From Porticoccaceae bacterium (GTDB lineage: Bacteria > Pseudomonadota > Gammaproteobacteria > Pseudomonadales > Porticoccaceae): a stretch of DNA of 34,601 nucleotides. Positions 9,270 through 18,550 of this stretch are shown in pieces. The DNA lies in the NCBI GenBank assembly GCA_017858295.1, contig JAFMBU010000002.1, forward strand, positions 1 to 34,601, in the 5' to 3' direction. The notes under the pieces are model-generated. The model worked only from the letters and a program-made list of their open reading frames with translations. It searched no databases and was not told the origin of the DNA. How positions within the stretch are numbered: the first letter of the stretch is position 1; each line of letters starts with the position of its first letter. The position numbers and the translations under genes are program-made.

Positions 9270-10436
9270 CTAACCAGCCTTGCTGGCAATGCTCTTTTTC
9301 GGATCGTAAAACGGCCTTTCCACAACTCTAACAGAGCGACGGCCAAATGGGGTGACAATCTCCGCCTCGGTGTCCATCGCGCAGTGCTCGATGGACATCA
9401 TCGCCAGAGCAATATTGCTTTTTAACCTTGGTGAGTGGATCGCCGAAGACACATGGCCCACTTTTTCGTCGCCAACATAGATAGGCCAGAACTCATTGTT
9501 AGCGCCAGTTAATGCTTCGCCATCAATCACAATGCCCACCTGTTTGCGGCGAATTCCCTGCCGCAGGATTTCCTGTAGCGCCGCCTTGCCGATAAAATCA
9601 GCTTCCATTTCCAAGTCGACTAGTCGATCGAGGCCCAACTCAAAGGGGTTAGTATTGCAGTCCATATCAGCGTGATATGAAAGCATGCCGCCTTCGATAC
9701 GACGGATTGCCGATGTGTGCCCCGGCTGCAAACCAAAGGGCTGCCCCGCCGTCATAATGCGCTCCCACAGCTCATCTCCACGACTGCCATCACGCAGATA
9801 AATCTCATAACCTAACTCGCTGGACCAGCCAGTGCGCGACACAATTAATGGAATGCCATCGAGCTCATATTCCTCGAGCCAGTAATAACGCAGATCATGG
9901 ACTTTGTCGCCAAACAAACTCTGCATAATTTCGCCAGAACGGGGTCCCTGCAACTGCAGGGGCGAAACATCTGGCTCGCAGATACTGACATCAAGGCCGG
10001 AATGAACTGCCACACCCTGAGCCCAGAGCAAAATATCGCTATCTGCCAGCGACAACCAAAAATGATTTTCCGCCAGACGCAGCAGGATCGGGTCATTCAA
10101 AACCCCGCCCTGTGCATTGGTGATCAACACGTATTTACACTGGCCAACGGCACAGGCGGAGAGATTGCGCGGAGTTAACATCTGTACAAACTCAGCCGCA
10201 TCGGGGCCGGTGATTTCTACCTGGCGCTCCACCGCAACATCACTTAGGGTCGCAGCATTGACCAGGTTCCAGAAATTCTGTTCCGGGTCACCAAAATCCC
10301 TCGGGATATACATATGGTTATAGACCGAAAAGCCCGCCGCGCCCCAGCGCACAGTGGCGTCAAAATAGGGGGATTTGCGAATCTGGGTACCAAAGCCAAA
10401 GGCCTTAGATTGGTTTGAAGAAGATGAATTTGTCAT
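9270..10436 (-). CDS. GcvT/DmdA-like folate-binding aminomethyltransferase-fold protein, probable tetrahydrofolate-dependent methyl/C1 transferase
   Basis: SVYNHMYIPRDF, ERQVEITGPDAAEFVQMLTPRNL, CKYVLITNAQGGVLNDPILLRLAENHFWLSLADSDILLW, EPDVSPLQLQGPRSGEIM and IRRIEGGMLSYHADM resemble DmdA/GcvT family proteins. The exact substrate is not assignable. Confidence 0.78.
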   Translation of the reverse strand: MTNSSSSNQSKAFGFGTQIRKSPYFDATVRWGAAGFSVYNHMYIPRDFGDPEQNFWNLVNAATLSDVAVERQVEITGPDAAEFVQMLTPRNLSACAVGQCKYVLITNAQGGVLNDPILLRLAENHFWLSLADSDILLWAQGVAVHSGLDVSICEPDVSPLQLQGPRSGEIMQSLFGDKVHDLRYYWLEEYELDGIPLIVSRTGWSSELGYEIYLRDGSRGDELWERIMTAGQPFGLQPGHTSAIRRIEGGMLSYHADMDCNTNPFELGLDRLVDLEMEADFIGKAALQEILRQGIRRKQVGIVIDGEALTGANNEFWPIYVGDEKVGHVSSAIHSPRLKSNIALAMMSIEHCAMDTEAEIVTPFGRRSVRVVERPFYDPKKSIASKAG

Positions 10437-10692
10437 GGACTAACACTCGAGTGAAGACGCGGGATTTTGCGCGAGTGTGATCCTAATAACGGGTTGCCGC
10501 TTGTTATTTTGCGACAGAGAAATGCAGCACTACGACATTAATATTGGGCCGGATATGTGGCGCTCGACGCCGTGGAAATCACTTGATAAAAGCACCAACA
10601 TAGATCGGGATAGCGGTTGCGTAACCACCCAATACCATTAAACTGAGTTAAACAAATCGGTCATAGAGCCGGTATTTACTAAGGGGGAAAAT

Positions 10693-12261
10693 ATGATTCC
10701 ACTGCAAGAAATTAGCCGCGTCGCGGATATCACTCGCTATCAAGCGCGACTTGAAGGCGACCGAGTTGCACAATTTTTTGAAGGCCGCGAAACCAGCTAT
10801 CTCGAACTCGATCGTCGCGCCAGTCAAATTGCCAATGGCCTAATCGCCGCTGGCTGCACTCCTGGCACTCACATTGGTTATGTAGGTAAAAACAGCGACT
10901 ATTATTTCGAAGTCATGACCGGCGCAGCCAAGGCCAATGTGGTGATTGCCGCAGTCAACTGGCGCCTCGCCGCTCCAGAGATAGAATATGTTCTCAACAA
11001 TGCTGAGGTCGAGATACTCTTTGTTGGCGCTGAATTTTACGACGTCATCAAACAGGTCGCTCCGGCTCTAACCTCCCTGCGCATGGTCATTGCCGTTGAT
11101 GATGGAGAGAGCAGCTGGACCTCTTTTACTCACTGGCGCGACCAACAGCCTGATGGCGATCCGCAGCTGTCCATTGACTTGGATGATGATGTGATACTGC
11201 TCTACACCAGCGGTACCACTGGGCATCCCAAAGGCGTCCAATTAACCAACAGAAATTATCTCGATCTATTAGATCAAGCGGCTAACGGTGGCTGGGGAGA
11301 CTGGACTAGTGGCGAAGCCAGTTTAGTCGCCATGCCAATCTTTCATGTTGCCGGTGTCAATGTCGGCCTGATTGGTTTAGCTCAGGGTCTGAAAAACGTT
11401 ATCTTGAGGGATATAGACCCAGTGACGATTTTGGACCTTCTCGAGCAGCATCGAATTAAATATGCGTTTTTTGTGCCCGCAGTGATTATGTTTCTCAATT
11501 CTGTTCCCGCCGTTCGCGACAGAGACTTCTCCAATCTGGAACTGATTCTCTACGGCGCCAGCCCCATATCTGAGGAAGTGTTATTAACCGCCACAGAGAT
11601 TTTTAAATGTCAGTTTTGTCAGGTCTATGGACTTACCGAAACTGCAGGTGCTGGCACTTTCTTAGAGCACCAAGATCATGATCCGACAAGGGGAAAATTA
11701 CGCTCCTGCGGTAAACCAGTGGCCACAGCTGAGGTGCGGATACTCGGGCACGATGGCGAAGATATGCCAGCTAATGCAGTGGGTGAAATACTCTACAGAT
11801 CTGGCACCCTGATGAAAGGCTACTGGAAAAATGACCAAGCGACTGCGAAAGCGGTTCAAGACGGTTGGTTTTACACTGGCGACGCAGGCTATTTAGATGA
11901 AGAGGGCTATCTTTTTATTCACGATCGGATCAAAGATATGATTGTCTCCGGCGGTGAAAATGTATATCCCGCCGAAGTGGAAAATGCCCTGTTTGGTCTT
12001 GCAGAAATTGCAGATGTTGCGGTTATCGGTGTGCCCGATACTAAGTGGGGTGAGGCAGTCAAAGCGGTTGTGGTGCTGAAACCTGGAGAGACCACTAGCG
12101 AGCAAGAAATTATTGATTTCGCAAAAACTAAGATTGCCGGCTATAAGGTCCCCAAATCTGTCGACTTTACCGATGCACTGCCGCGCAACCCAACCGGAAA
12201 ACTCCTCAAGCGAGAGCTGCGAGCACCCTACTGGGACAATAAAGAGCGGCAAATAAACTAG
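10693..12261 (+). CDS. AMP-dependent acyl-CoA synthetase (fatty-acyl-CoA synthase family)
   Basis: LLYTSGTTGHPKGVQLTNRN, QVYGLTETAG, DGWFYTGDAGYLDEEGYLFIHDRIKDMIVSGGENVYPAEVE, LPRNPTGKLLKRELR. GGGG-containing ribosome-binding site before the ATG. Confidence 0.9.
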   Translation: MIPLQEISRVADITRYQARLEGDRVAQFFEGRETSYLELDRRASQIANGLIAAGCTPGTHIGYVGKNSDYYFEVMTGAAKANVVIAAVNWRLAAPEIEYVLNNAEVEILFVGAEFYDVIKQVAPALTSLRMVIAVDDGESSWTSFTHWRDQQPDGDPQLSIDLDDDVILLYTSGTTGHPKGVQLTNRNYLDLLDQAANGGWGDWTSGEASLVAMPIFHVAGVNVGLIGLAQGLKNVILRDIDPVTILDLLEQHRIKYAFFVPAVIMFLNSVPAVRDRDFSNLELILYGASPISEEVLLTATEIFKCQFCQVYGLTETAGAGTFLEHQDHDPTRGKLRSCGKPVATAEVRILGHDGEDMPANAVGEILYRSGTLMKGYWKNDQATAKAVQDGWFYTGDAGYLDEEGYLFIHDRIKDMIVSGGENVYPAEVENALFGLAEIADVAVIGVPDTKWGEAVKAVVVLKPGETTSEQEIIDFAKTKIAGYKVPKSVDFTDALPRNPTGKLLKRELRAPYWDNKERQIN

Positions 12262-12441
12262 GCTGGCTGCTTTGAAATACACAGCTGAGAGTTGCACGCC
12301 CTGAAAGGCAGCGTTCTGCATTGAAAAGGGATTTGCGGTTAGCAACCTACTTCGCTAATGGTATTTCGATTGAGCACAGCGCTGCGAGATCTCCGCAACT
12401 TAACAGCAGACCTCTGAGGTTCGTTTAAAAGAGCAAAATGC

Positions 12442-12463
12442 GCGGTAATGAATTAATTACCGC
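12442..12463. terminator. Probable bidirectional terminator hairpin between convergent genes
   Basis: GCGGTAAT-GAATTA-ATTACCGC (8-bp stem) between the acyl-CoA synthetase (+) and MFS (-) genes. On the plus strand a T-run (ctttttt) follows about 14 nt later. Confidence 0.5.
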
Positions 12464-12484
12464 ACATGTTCACTATCTTTTTTA

Positions 12485-13666
12485 TTAACTTTTAAACGGG
12501 CTAGCGCCGCGAGTGACTAGCAGCGTCACCAGCATCAACACGGCGGCAGTAGCACCATAGACCAAAAGCACATTTTTTAATCCGCCCAAAGGTTGATCAA
12601 GCATAACAACCACCAAGGGCGCGATAAATTGGCCCAGAAAGAACATACCAGTCCACAGTCCCGTCCCACGGCCCCTGACGCTCGGAGATAAGATACTCAT
12701 AGTCCAAGCTAAGGTGCATGGGAGTAACATACCGGCACCCAAGCTAGTAACGATTGCGAATACTGTCGTGATTGACAGCGCAGATGACAGACCCATGCCG
12801 CCATAGCCAAGCGCAAACAACGCCATTCCAATGGCGAGAGGTTTTGGACCAGGTGATAGCACCTTTAACTTCGTAAAAGTAACTGCTCCAATCATCACAC
12901 CAAAATTAAACGCCGCTCCAACAGCGCCAATTATGGCGGGACTCGCGTCTTGGACAAGTAACAAAATATCACCCAACTTTACTATAGTGGTGTAAAAGAA
13001 TATCCCGACACCCAGAGTGATGAAGAGCAGAGGCAACAACGATCTCCAGGGGAGGACTCCTTTTGAATCGCTATTTTTCTCAATCACCGCAGGCTCAAAG
13101 AGTTTCCACAACACCAATAAGGCGATAGGTATTGCCATTAAGTAGAGAAGAAAAGGTCCGCGTGAGCCCAGGGTTTCGCCTAATGCACCGCCGATCGCAA
13201 TAAGGACAATTGCGCTCAGACTGACGACGCCAATTTGTATGCCAATCCACTTTTCTCGGGCAGCCCCTTTGAAATAATCACCGACAAGCGCCGTGGCAAC
13301 CGTCATGATGACGGCTTCAAAAACACCAAGACCAAAGCGCGCGCCAATAATCTGTTTTAAATCCGTCAAAAAGAATGGGATCGTCCCAATTACGGCATAT
13401 CCAAGTAACGAGAAAAATAACAACATTTTTCGGCCAATACGGTCTGAGAGCCAGCCAGCCAGCGGCGAAAAAAGAGCGACACATAGCGCAGGTATAGTGA
13501 GCGCGATAGGAACAAGTGCCTCACTTCCGGAGACACCAGCGAACTCGCGCCCCAAAAGTGGCATCACCGGCACCAGAGAGATAATCGCCATAGCAGGCAT
13601 AATCGCGGCTAAAACGAGAATAATTCCATGAATGTTGCGAGCTTCAGATACAATTTTAGTTGACAT
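12485..13666 (-). CDS. MFS transporter, candidate aromatic-acid uptake permease
   Basis: 12 hydrophobic segments; GWLSDRIGRKMLLFFSLLGYAVIG is the MFS loop 2-3 signature. Start set at the ATG at 13666 (GAGGAT ribosome-binding site). Substrate inferred only from the neighbourhood. Confidence 0.82.
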   Translation of the reverse strand: MSTKIVSEARNIHGIILVLAAIMPAMAIISLVPVMPLLGREFAGVSGSEALVPIALTIPALCVALFSPLAGWLSDRIGRKMLLFFSLLGYAVIGTIPFFLTDLKQIIGARFGLGVFEAVIMTVATALVGDYFKGAAREKWIGIQIGVVSLSAIVLIAIGGALGETLGSRGPFLLYLMAIPIALLVLWKLFEPAVIEKNSDSKGVLPWRSLLPLLFITLGVGIFFYTTIVKLGDILLLVQDASPAIIGAVGAAFNFGVMIGAVTFTKLKVLSPGPKPLAIGMALFALGYGGMGLSSALSITTVFAIVTSLGAGMLLPCTLAWTMSILSPSVRGRGTGLWTGMFFLGQFIAPLVVVMLDQPLGGLKNVLLVYGATAAVLMLVTLLVTRGASPFKS

Positions 13667-13761
13667 ATCAATCCTCATCTTATTATTGGTAGAGTGCAAA
13701 TCTGCAAAAAAATGCAGCTGAAAGTTGTAATCATATTTGAGATATTATTACTTAATAGTAT

Positions 13762-14538
13762 TTAATTATTTTTCACAAATTCGTCAAAAGTGTCAGCAAC
13801 AGCTTGAGACATCCCCGATTTTACCTGGGCCTGTTTTACGGTTTTGGCGACCTCACGCATTTCCTCAGCCCGACGCTGACCATGTGTGGATACACGCTCA
13901 AACCAATAATCGACACGACCTTCACGCCATCCCATCTCAGGGAAACTGTCATCTAAGGACGCCTTTATTTCGTTTTCTACATCGTAAAAACGAGCGGTTT
14001 GAAAACACTCAAGGGTAAGAGCCTCCATGCCTTTTATCATTACTGATCGGCACATTTTTATCGCCGCCGCTCGCCCAACTTCAGGGCCAACATATCGACT
14101 GTTTAGGCCTAGTGAATTGAGTGCATGGCTGATCGCCTGACCCTCGGGGTGAGATAAAAAAAGCGGTACGGACCCTTTAAGGGGATAGACTGGCGCCATA
14201 ATCGCAACGTCAACAAGATTGCAACAGGCTTGAATATTTGCCTGTTTTGTTTGCGGCGCTACAGAGTTCATCTCCAAAAAATATTGCTCTGGTCGCAAAT
14301 GCACACCAGCCTCCCTTGCCGCTATAGGTGCCTGATCTGCGGTAACAAGAGAGAATACAAATGCAGAATCCCGCAAGGCGTCAGCAAGATTGGCCTGGAA
14401 CTGAACACCAGACTGCTCTGCTTGGGCTTTTATTTCAGCATCTTGTTTTATATCGTAGACATGGACATCAGCATGACTCTGCAAATGCTCTGCGAACATC
14501 TTCCCCGCTTCACCAAAGCCGATTATCGCAACCTTCAC
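13762..14538 (-). CDS. NAD(P)-binding 6-phosphogluconate-dehydrogenase-like protein with C-terminal DUF1932
   Basis: MKVAIIGFGEAGKMFAEHLQSHADVHVYD Rossmann motif; C-terminal GREAAAIKMCRSVMIKGMEAL-like segment (GRAAAIKMCRSVMIKGMEALTLECFQTA) matches the DUF1932 type. Confidence 0.78.
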   Translation of the reverse strand: MKVAIIGFGEAGKMFAEHLQSHADVHVYDIKQDAEIKAQAEQSGVQFQANLADALRDSAFVFSLVTADQAPIAAREAGVHLRPEQYFLEMNSVAPQTKQANIQACCNLVDVAIMAPVYPLKGSVPLFLSHPEGQAISHALNSLGLNSRYVGPEVGRAAAIKMCRSVMIKGMEALTLECFQTARFYDVENEIKASLDDSFPEMGWREGRVDYWFERVSTHGQRRAEEMREVAKTVKQAQVKSGMSQAVADTFDEFVKNN

Positions 14539-15620
14539 GGAAAGACCTCTCCATCCATGATTTTTCGGGCTGTACGTAAAAGAGCTGTACGCACAACAGT
14601 GCTGTCATCCCACTCCAATTCAACCGTCAGCATCCCTGTGGGGTGTTCAACATCTACCTGGCAAGGATTGGTTTTTGCAAAAATGGCCATACCCGCCGCT
14701 ACACTGTTGGGTAACATGCAGCCTGCCGCTGACGAGGCCGCACCCAGCACACCAACGGATAGGTGGACGCGATGAGGAATAAATGTGCGCGTCGAAATAA
14801 TGCCTCCGTTTATCGGCGGCGCTATCAGGCACATCTTAGGAATGGTCTTATCTGTAACATCGCCTAAGTTCATCATCTGTCCCGCCTGAATGCGTATTGC
14901 TTCCAGACGTATTTTCAGCGCCTCATTAGCCTCTAAGACTTCAGGAGCTTCATAGCCACTCAACCCCAGATCTTTCGCACGTATCAGAACGCTTGGCATG
15001 CCATTATCAATTAGGGTGCAATCGACATCATCAATCGTATCGATCGCATTACCTGTGGGTAGCAACGCACCGCATTGCGCTCCGGCGGTGCCGTAATAGC
15101 GCTGCAAAATAGGCGCATGGGATCCGGGTACCCCATCAATCTTGGCGTCACCCTCATAGGTCACTTTGCCATCGGGGGTTTGGACAACCAACTCTGCGTA
15201 GGCATCGGAATTAACCATATGAACACGCACGACTGTCTGCTTCGTTTCTGCCGCAACGAGGCCACGCTCTATGGCAAATGGACCAACGGCGGCGAGCATA
15301 TTTCCACAATTTTGTGCGGCTGAAATCGCACCAGTTTCGGGTGTTACCTGCAAGAATAAATAGTCTACGTCCACTTCAGGCCGCTCAGAGGACGATACGA
15401 TGGCGACTTTGCTGGTAAGCGGATGGGCGCCACCTAGACCGTCGATTTGACGGGCATCAGGTGAACCCATCATCCTTAGAAGAGCTTGGTTTCGAGCGCC
15501 TTCCTCGGAGGGCAAATCCTGGGCAATAAAAAATGGTCCTTTGGATGTGCCACCGCGCATTAGCATGCAAGGGATGCCGATCGTGCTACTGGTTGTTGTA
15601 TTGGTCATTCTATTGTTCAT
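14535..15620 (-). CDS. ligU: 4-oxalomesaconate tautomerase (PrpF/AcnD-accessory-fold family)
   Basis: GIPCMLMRGGTSKGPFFIAQDLP, GLGGAHPLTSKVAIVSSS, CGNMLAAVGPFAIE: PrpF family. Function supported by position between ligI and the rest of the 4,5-cleavage pathway. Start chosen at the ATG at 15620; an in-frame ATG at 15608 is also possible. Confidence 0.83.
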   Translation of the reverse strand: MNNRMTNTTTSSTIGIPCMLMRGGTSKGPFFIAQDLPSEEGARNQALLRMMGSPDARQIDGLGGAHPLTSKVAIVSSSERPEVDVDYLFLQVTPETGAISAAQNCGNMLAAVGPFAIERGLVAAETKQTVVRVHMVNSDAYAELVVQTPDGKVTYEGDAKIDGVPGSHAPILQRYYGTAGAQCGALLPTGNAIDTIDDVDCTLIDNGMPSVLIRAKDLGLSGYEAPEVLEANEALKIRLEAIRIQAGQMMNLGDVTDKTIPKMCLIAPPINGGIISTRTFIPHRVHLSVGVLGAASSAAGCMLPNSVAAGMAIFAKTNPCQVDVEHPTGMLTVELEWDDSTVVRTALLRTARKIMDGEVFP

Positions 15621-15625
15621 GGTTA

Positions 15626-16522
15626 CTAGTCCGACCAATACAAAGACATAGGATTATCGACCAATAATTTGCGCTGTAACTCGACGGTCGGTGCGATACG
15701 TGGGATTTGATCCACAAGTTGGCCATCATCTGCAATGTGCGTTTTCATATTGGGATGTGGCCAGTCAGTGCCCCACAGCACACGATCGGGAAAGCGCTCG
15801 ACCAGTGTTCGAGCAAATGGCGTCACATCATCGTAGGGTGGTCCAGTGGCCGACAAGCGTTCGGGACAGGATACTTTGACCCAAAAATTTGAATTGTCAT
15901 CCAACAATTTCACGAAACGTAGGAATTGCCCATGGGTTGAGCCCAAGCTAATATCCGGACGTCCCATGTGGTCAATAACGACAAGTGTCGGTATTTTCTC
16001 GAGAAAGGGCGCAATGTCGTCAAGTTCCTCAGCTTCGAAATAAACCACCACATGCCAACCCATACTGGCAACCCGCTCGGCAATTTTGAGATACTCAGAT
16101 TTTGGCGTTGGATCCACGAGGCGTTTCAAAAAGTTAAATCGCACTCCCCTCACCCCGGCAGCGTGAAGTTCTTGTAGCTCCTTATCCGTTATCGCCGGAT
16201 CAACAATGGCTACACCTCTGGCCTTGCCGTTTGACTGATTCAGGCAATCGACCATAGCAGCGTTATCCTTACCGTGACAGCTAGCTTGGACTAAGACGTT
16301 TTTGTCAAATCCAAGATGATCACGAAGTGCAAATAACTTGGCAGCAGGTGCATCATGGGGGGTATATTTCCGAATCGGGGAATAGGGAAATTTATCCGAC
16401 GAACCAAAGACATGGCAGTGAGCGTCTACCGCGCCGGGAGGTGGACTAAAATCTGGTTTTTTAGGGTTCGGATGCACATCGAGTGCACCTGGCGTCGGTG
16501 GCTGAGCTTGCAGATTAGACAT
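15626..16522 (-). CDS. ligI: 2-pyrone-4,6-dicarboxylate hydrolase
   Basis: [75 protein letters not shown]: amidohydrolase-superfamily PDC lactonase signature. Confidence 0.92.
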   Translation of the reverse strand: MSNLQAQPPTPGALDVHPNPKKPDFSPPPGAVDAHCHVFGSSDKFPYSPIRKYTPHDAPAAKLFALRDHLGFDKNVLVQASCHGKDNAAMVDCLNQSNGKARGVAIVDPAITDKELQELHAAGVRGVRFNFLKRLVDPTPKSEYLKIAERVASMGWHVVVYFEAEELDDIAPFLEKIPTLVVIDHMGRPDISLGSTHGQFLRFVKLLDDNSNFWVKVSCPERLSATGPPYDDVTPFARTLVERFPDRVLWGTDWPHPNMKTHIADDGQLVDQIPRIAPTVELQRKLLVDNPMSLYWSD

Positions 16523-17198
16523 TGATATATTTCAACCCTTTTTCTTTGAGTCGCTCACGCATTCCATAAACATCTAAACCGAGCTCGCCAGCGGCAAATT
16601 TAGCTCGATTGCGTGCTTCTTTATCCTCTCGAGCGCGCGCATTGATCAGTACGTCTGGCGCCGTTTCCCGCGGTACCACACAGACACCATCATCATCTGC
16701 GACAATTACATCACCAGGCTTGATTGCCTGTCCTGCGCAGATGATTGGTATGTTTATTGAACCGAGACTCTCTTTGACGGTGCCTGTGCCTTGGACATAT
16801 TTTGACCATACTGGGAAGTCCATTTCCTGCAATTCGGCTAGATCACGCACACCACCTTCAATGATAAGCCCGCGCACGCCGCGATATTTCAACGCTGTGG
16901 CAAACAGATCGCCAAAATATCCCGCATCAGACTCCGAAGTCGGCGAAATAACCAAAATATCGCCTTCTTGGCACTGCTCAACCACTACGTGAATCATCCA
17001 GTTATCGGCGGGCGGAATAGAGACTGTCACCGCATTACCTGCGATGCGAGCGCCCGGGTAAATAGGCCGCATATAAGGCTTCATACAGCCGGTTCTACCC
17101 TGCGCTTCTGAAACGGTAGAGACCCCACAAACACCTAGACCGTTGACAACCTCCAGATCGACACGGTCAATATTTTGCACAACAACATGTTCAGCCAT
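16515..17198 (-). CDS. ligK: 4-carboxy-4-hydroxy-2-oxoadipate aldolase/oxaloacetate decarboxylase (RraA-like fold)
   Basis: [75 protein letters not shown]. Start placed at the ATG at 17198 ([14 protein letters not shown]). Confidence 0.9.
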   Translation of the reverse strand: MAEHVVVQNIDRVDLEVVNGLGVCGVSTVSEAQGRTGCMKPYMRPIYPGARIAGNAVTVSIPPADNWMIHVVVEQCQEGDILVISPTSESDAGYFGDLFATALKYRGVRGLIIEGGVRDLAELQEMDFPVWSKYVQGTGTVKESLGSINIPIICAGQAIKPGDVIVADDDGVCVVPRETAPDVLINARAREDKEARNRAKFAAGELGLDVYGMRERLKEKGLKYINV

Positions 17199-17276
17199 TA
17201 AGAAAATCCTAGAAGTATCAAAAGCTGCAGTATTATTTCTTGAAGGCGACAATTCCACATTGAAGTCAGCTGAACG

Positions 17277-17289
17277 TATAAGAAAATAC
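17277..17289 (+). promoter_or_regulatory. Candidate LysR-type regulator box upstream of ligK (TATAAGAAAATAC)
   Basis: Matches TATAAGAAAATGC on the minus strand at 18462-18474 upstream of ligJ in 12 of 13 positions. It lies 79 nt from the ligK start. Confidence 0.45.
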
Positions 17290-17297
17290 GAATTTAA

Positions 17298-18449
17298 TTA
17301 GCTAACAGACTCCAGAATCTCAATAAAACTCTCATGGGAGCTAGTGGGTCGCCAGTCCTGCCTGTATGTCACGCCAATCTTGCGATTCATTAACGGAGGA
17401 AGGGAGCACAGAACCGATAACCATCCGGCCTCCAGTTCGACGGCCACCTGGTCTGGTGACAAAATGGTTAAGCAATCGGTTCTCAGTAGAATTTGACGGT
17501 TTACGATTACCGATCCGCACTCCACAGAAATACGCGGCACCGGGAGACCTTCCGCAGTGAACAATGCCTCCCATTTCTCGCGCAGAGGGGAGTTAGAATG
17601 GGGCACGCACCATGGAAATTCAGCCAGTTCTCTGACTGTCGCCTGCGCCGCTTCGAGTCTGTCAAATAACGGGTGCCCCGTCCTGGCGACAACAACCGGT
17701 GCGTCTTCAAAGAGCGGAGTATGGACTAGGCCTGGGTCAGAGCCATGTTCCCTCAGGGCTCCGATCATAAAGTCCAGCTGACCACTCAATAGCGGCTCTA
17801 TAAGCTCGGTGAATGAACCCTCAGAAATACGTATATCAACGTTGGGATGGGATGCTTGAAATTCAACCACAGCTGCAGGTAACACTCGAGCGCGGCACAG
17901 GGGCATAGCGCCGATCACAATTGACCCAGAAGCTATACCTTTGAGCGCCATGAGATCATTGATCATATAACGCAATTCAGCCCCCGCAAGACTAAATCGA
18001 CGAGCTTGGGTCTGTCCAAAATCGGTCAAGGCAAGCCCGCGGCCTTTGCGGCGTGTCAGATCCTGTTTAAGGAAAATTTCGAGATCGCGAATAGCGCGGT
18101 GTAACGAGGCCGAAGATAGCCCGGTGCTATTGGATGCCTCGGCGAAATTTCCACACTGCGCTAGAGCGAGAAAGGCTTTTATCTGTGTATGAGTAACGTT
18201 TTTACGGCCAATATAGTTAAGCGTCTCAACAATCCGTGGGTAGATAAGCTTTGCCGCGTCAGTTGGAACCAAGCCTCCGCTCTGGCGATCGAATAGAGCA
18301 AAGTCCAATTGATCTTCAAGTTTTGCAATAGCCTGCGTGACAGCGGGCTGTGAAAGATTAACTGCCCGTGCAGCTGCGGTTGACGTTCCCATCTCTACTG
18401 TCTTCAGGAATGCCCGCAAATGCCTGATGTTAAATCGCCATATATCCAT
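17298..18449 (-). CDS. LysR-type transcriptional regulator with two tandem N-terminal HTH domains; candidate PCA-pathway regulator
   Basis: 383 aa. First HTH: FNIRHLRAFLKTVEMGTSTAAARAVNLSQPAVTQAIAKLEDQLDFALFDR. Second HTH-like block: THTQIKAFLALAQCGNFAEASNSTGLSSASLHRAIRDLEIFLKQDLTRR. Then a LysR substrate-binding domain. Confidence 0.85.
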   Translation of the reverse strand: MDIWRFNIRHLRAFLKTVEMGTSTAAARAVNLSQPAVTQAIAKLEDQLDFALFDRQSGGLVPTDAAKLIYPRIVETLNYIGRKNVTHTQIKAFLALAQCGNFAEASNSTGLSSASLHRAIRDLEIFLKQDLTRRKGRGLALTDFGQTQARRFSLAGAELRYMINDLMALKGIASGSIVIGAMPLCRARVLPAAVVEFQASHPNVDIRISEGSFTELIEPLLSGQLDFMIGALREHGSDPGLVHTPLFEDAPVVVARTGHPLFDRLEAAQATVRELAEFPWCVPHSNSPLREKWEALFTAEGLPVPRISVECGSVIVNRQILLRTDCLTILSPDQVAVELEAGWLSVLCSLPPLMNRKIGVTYRQDWRPTSSHESFIEILESVS

Positions 18450-18461
18450 TTCTTAATATTA

Positions 18462-18481
18462 GCATTTTCTTATAGAAGAAA
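18462..18481. promoter_or_regulatory. Candidate operator in the divergent regulator/ligJ intergenic region
   Basis: Contains GCATTTTCTTATA (shared with the ligK upstream region) overlapping the perfect inverted repeat TTTCTT-ATAG-AAGAAA at 18466-18481. Confidence 0.5.
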
Positions 18482-18550
18482 TACACTACTAATGCGCCCT
18501 GCATTGATAATTTGGTTACACTGTTTGAAAACAATTTTAGGCATCTCACC

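Noticed and set aside
11893-12345. 150-aa minus-strand ORF opposite the acyl-CoA synthetase C-terminus
   Set aside because: Shadow of a conserved C-terminal ligase domain; no motif of its own.
14230-14775. 181-aa plus-strand ORF opposite the DUF1932 and ligU genes
   Set aside because: Antisense shadow of two well-supported coding regions; Cys/Arg-rich, no recognisable domain.
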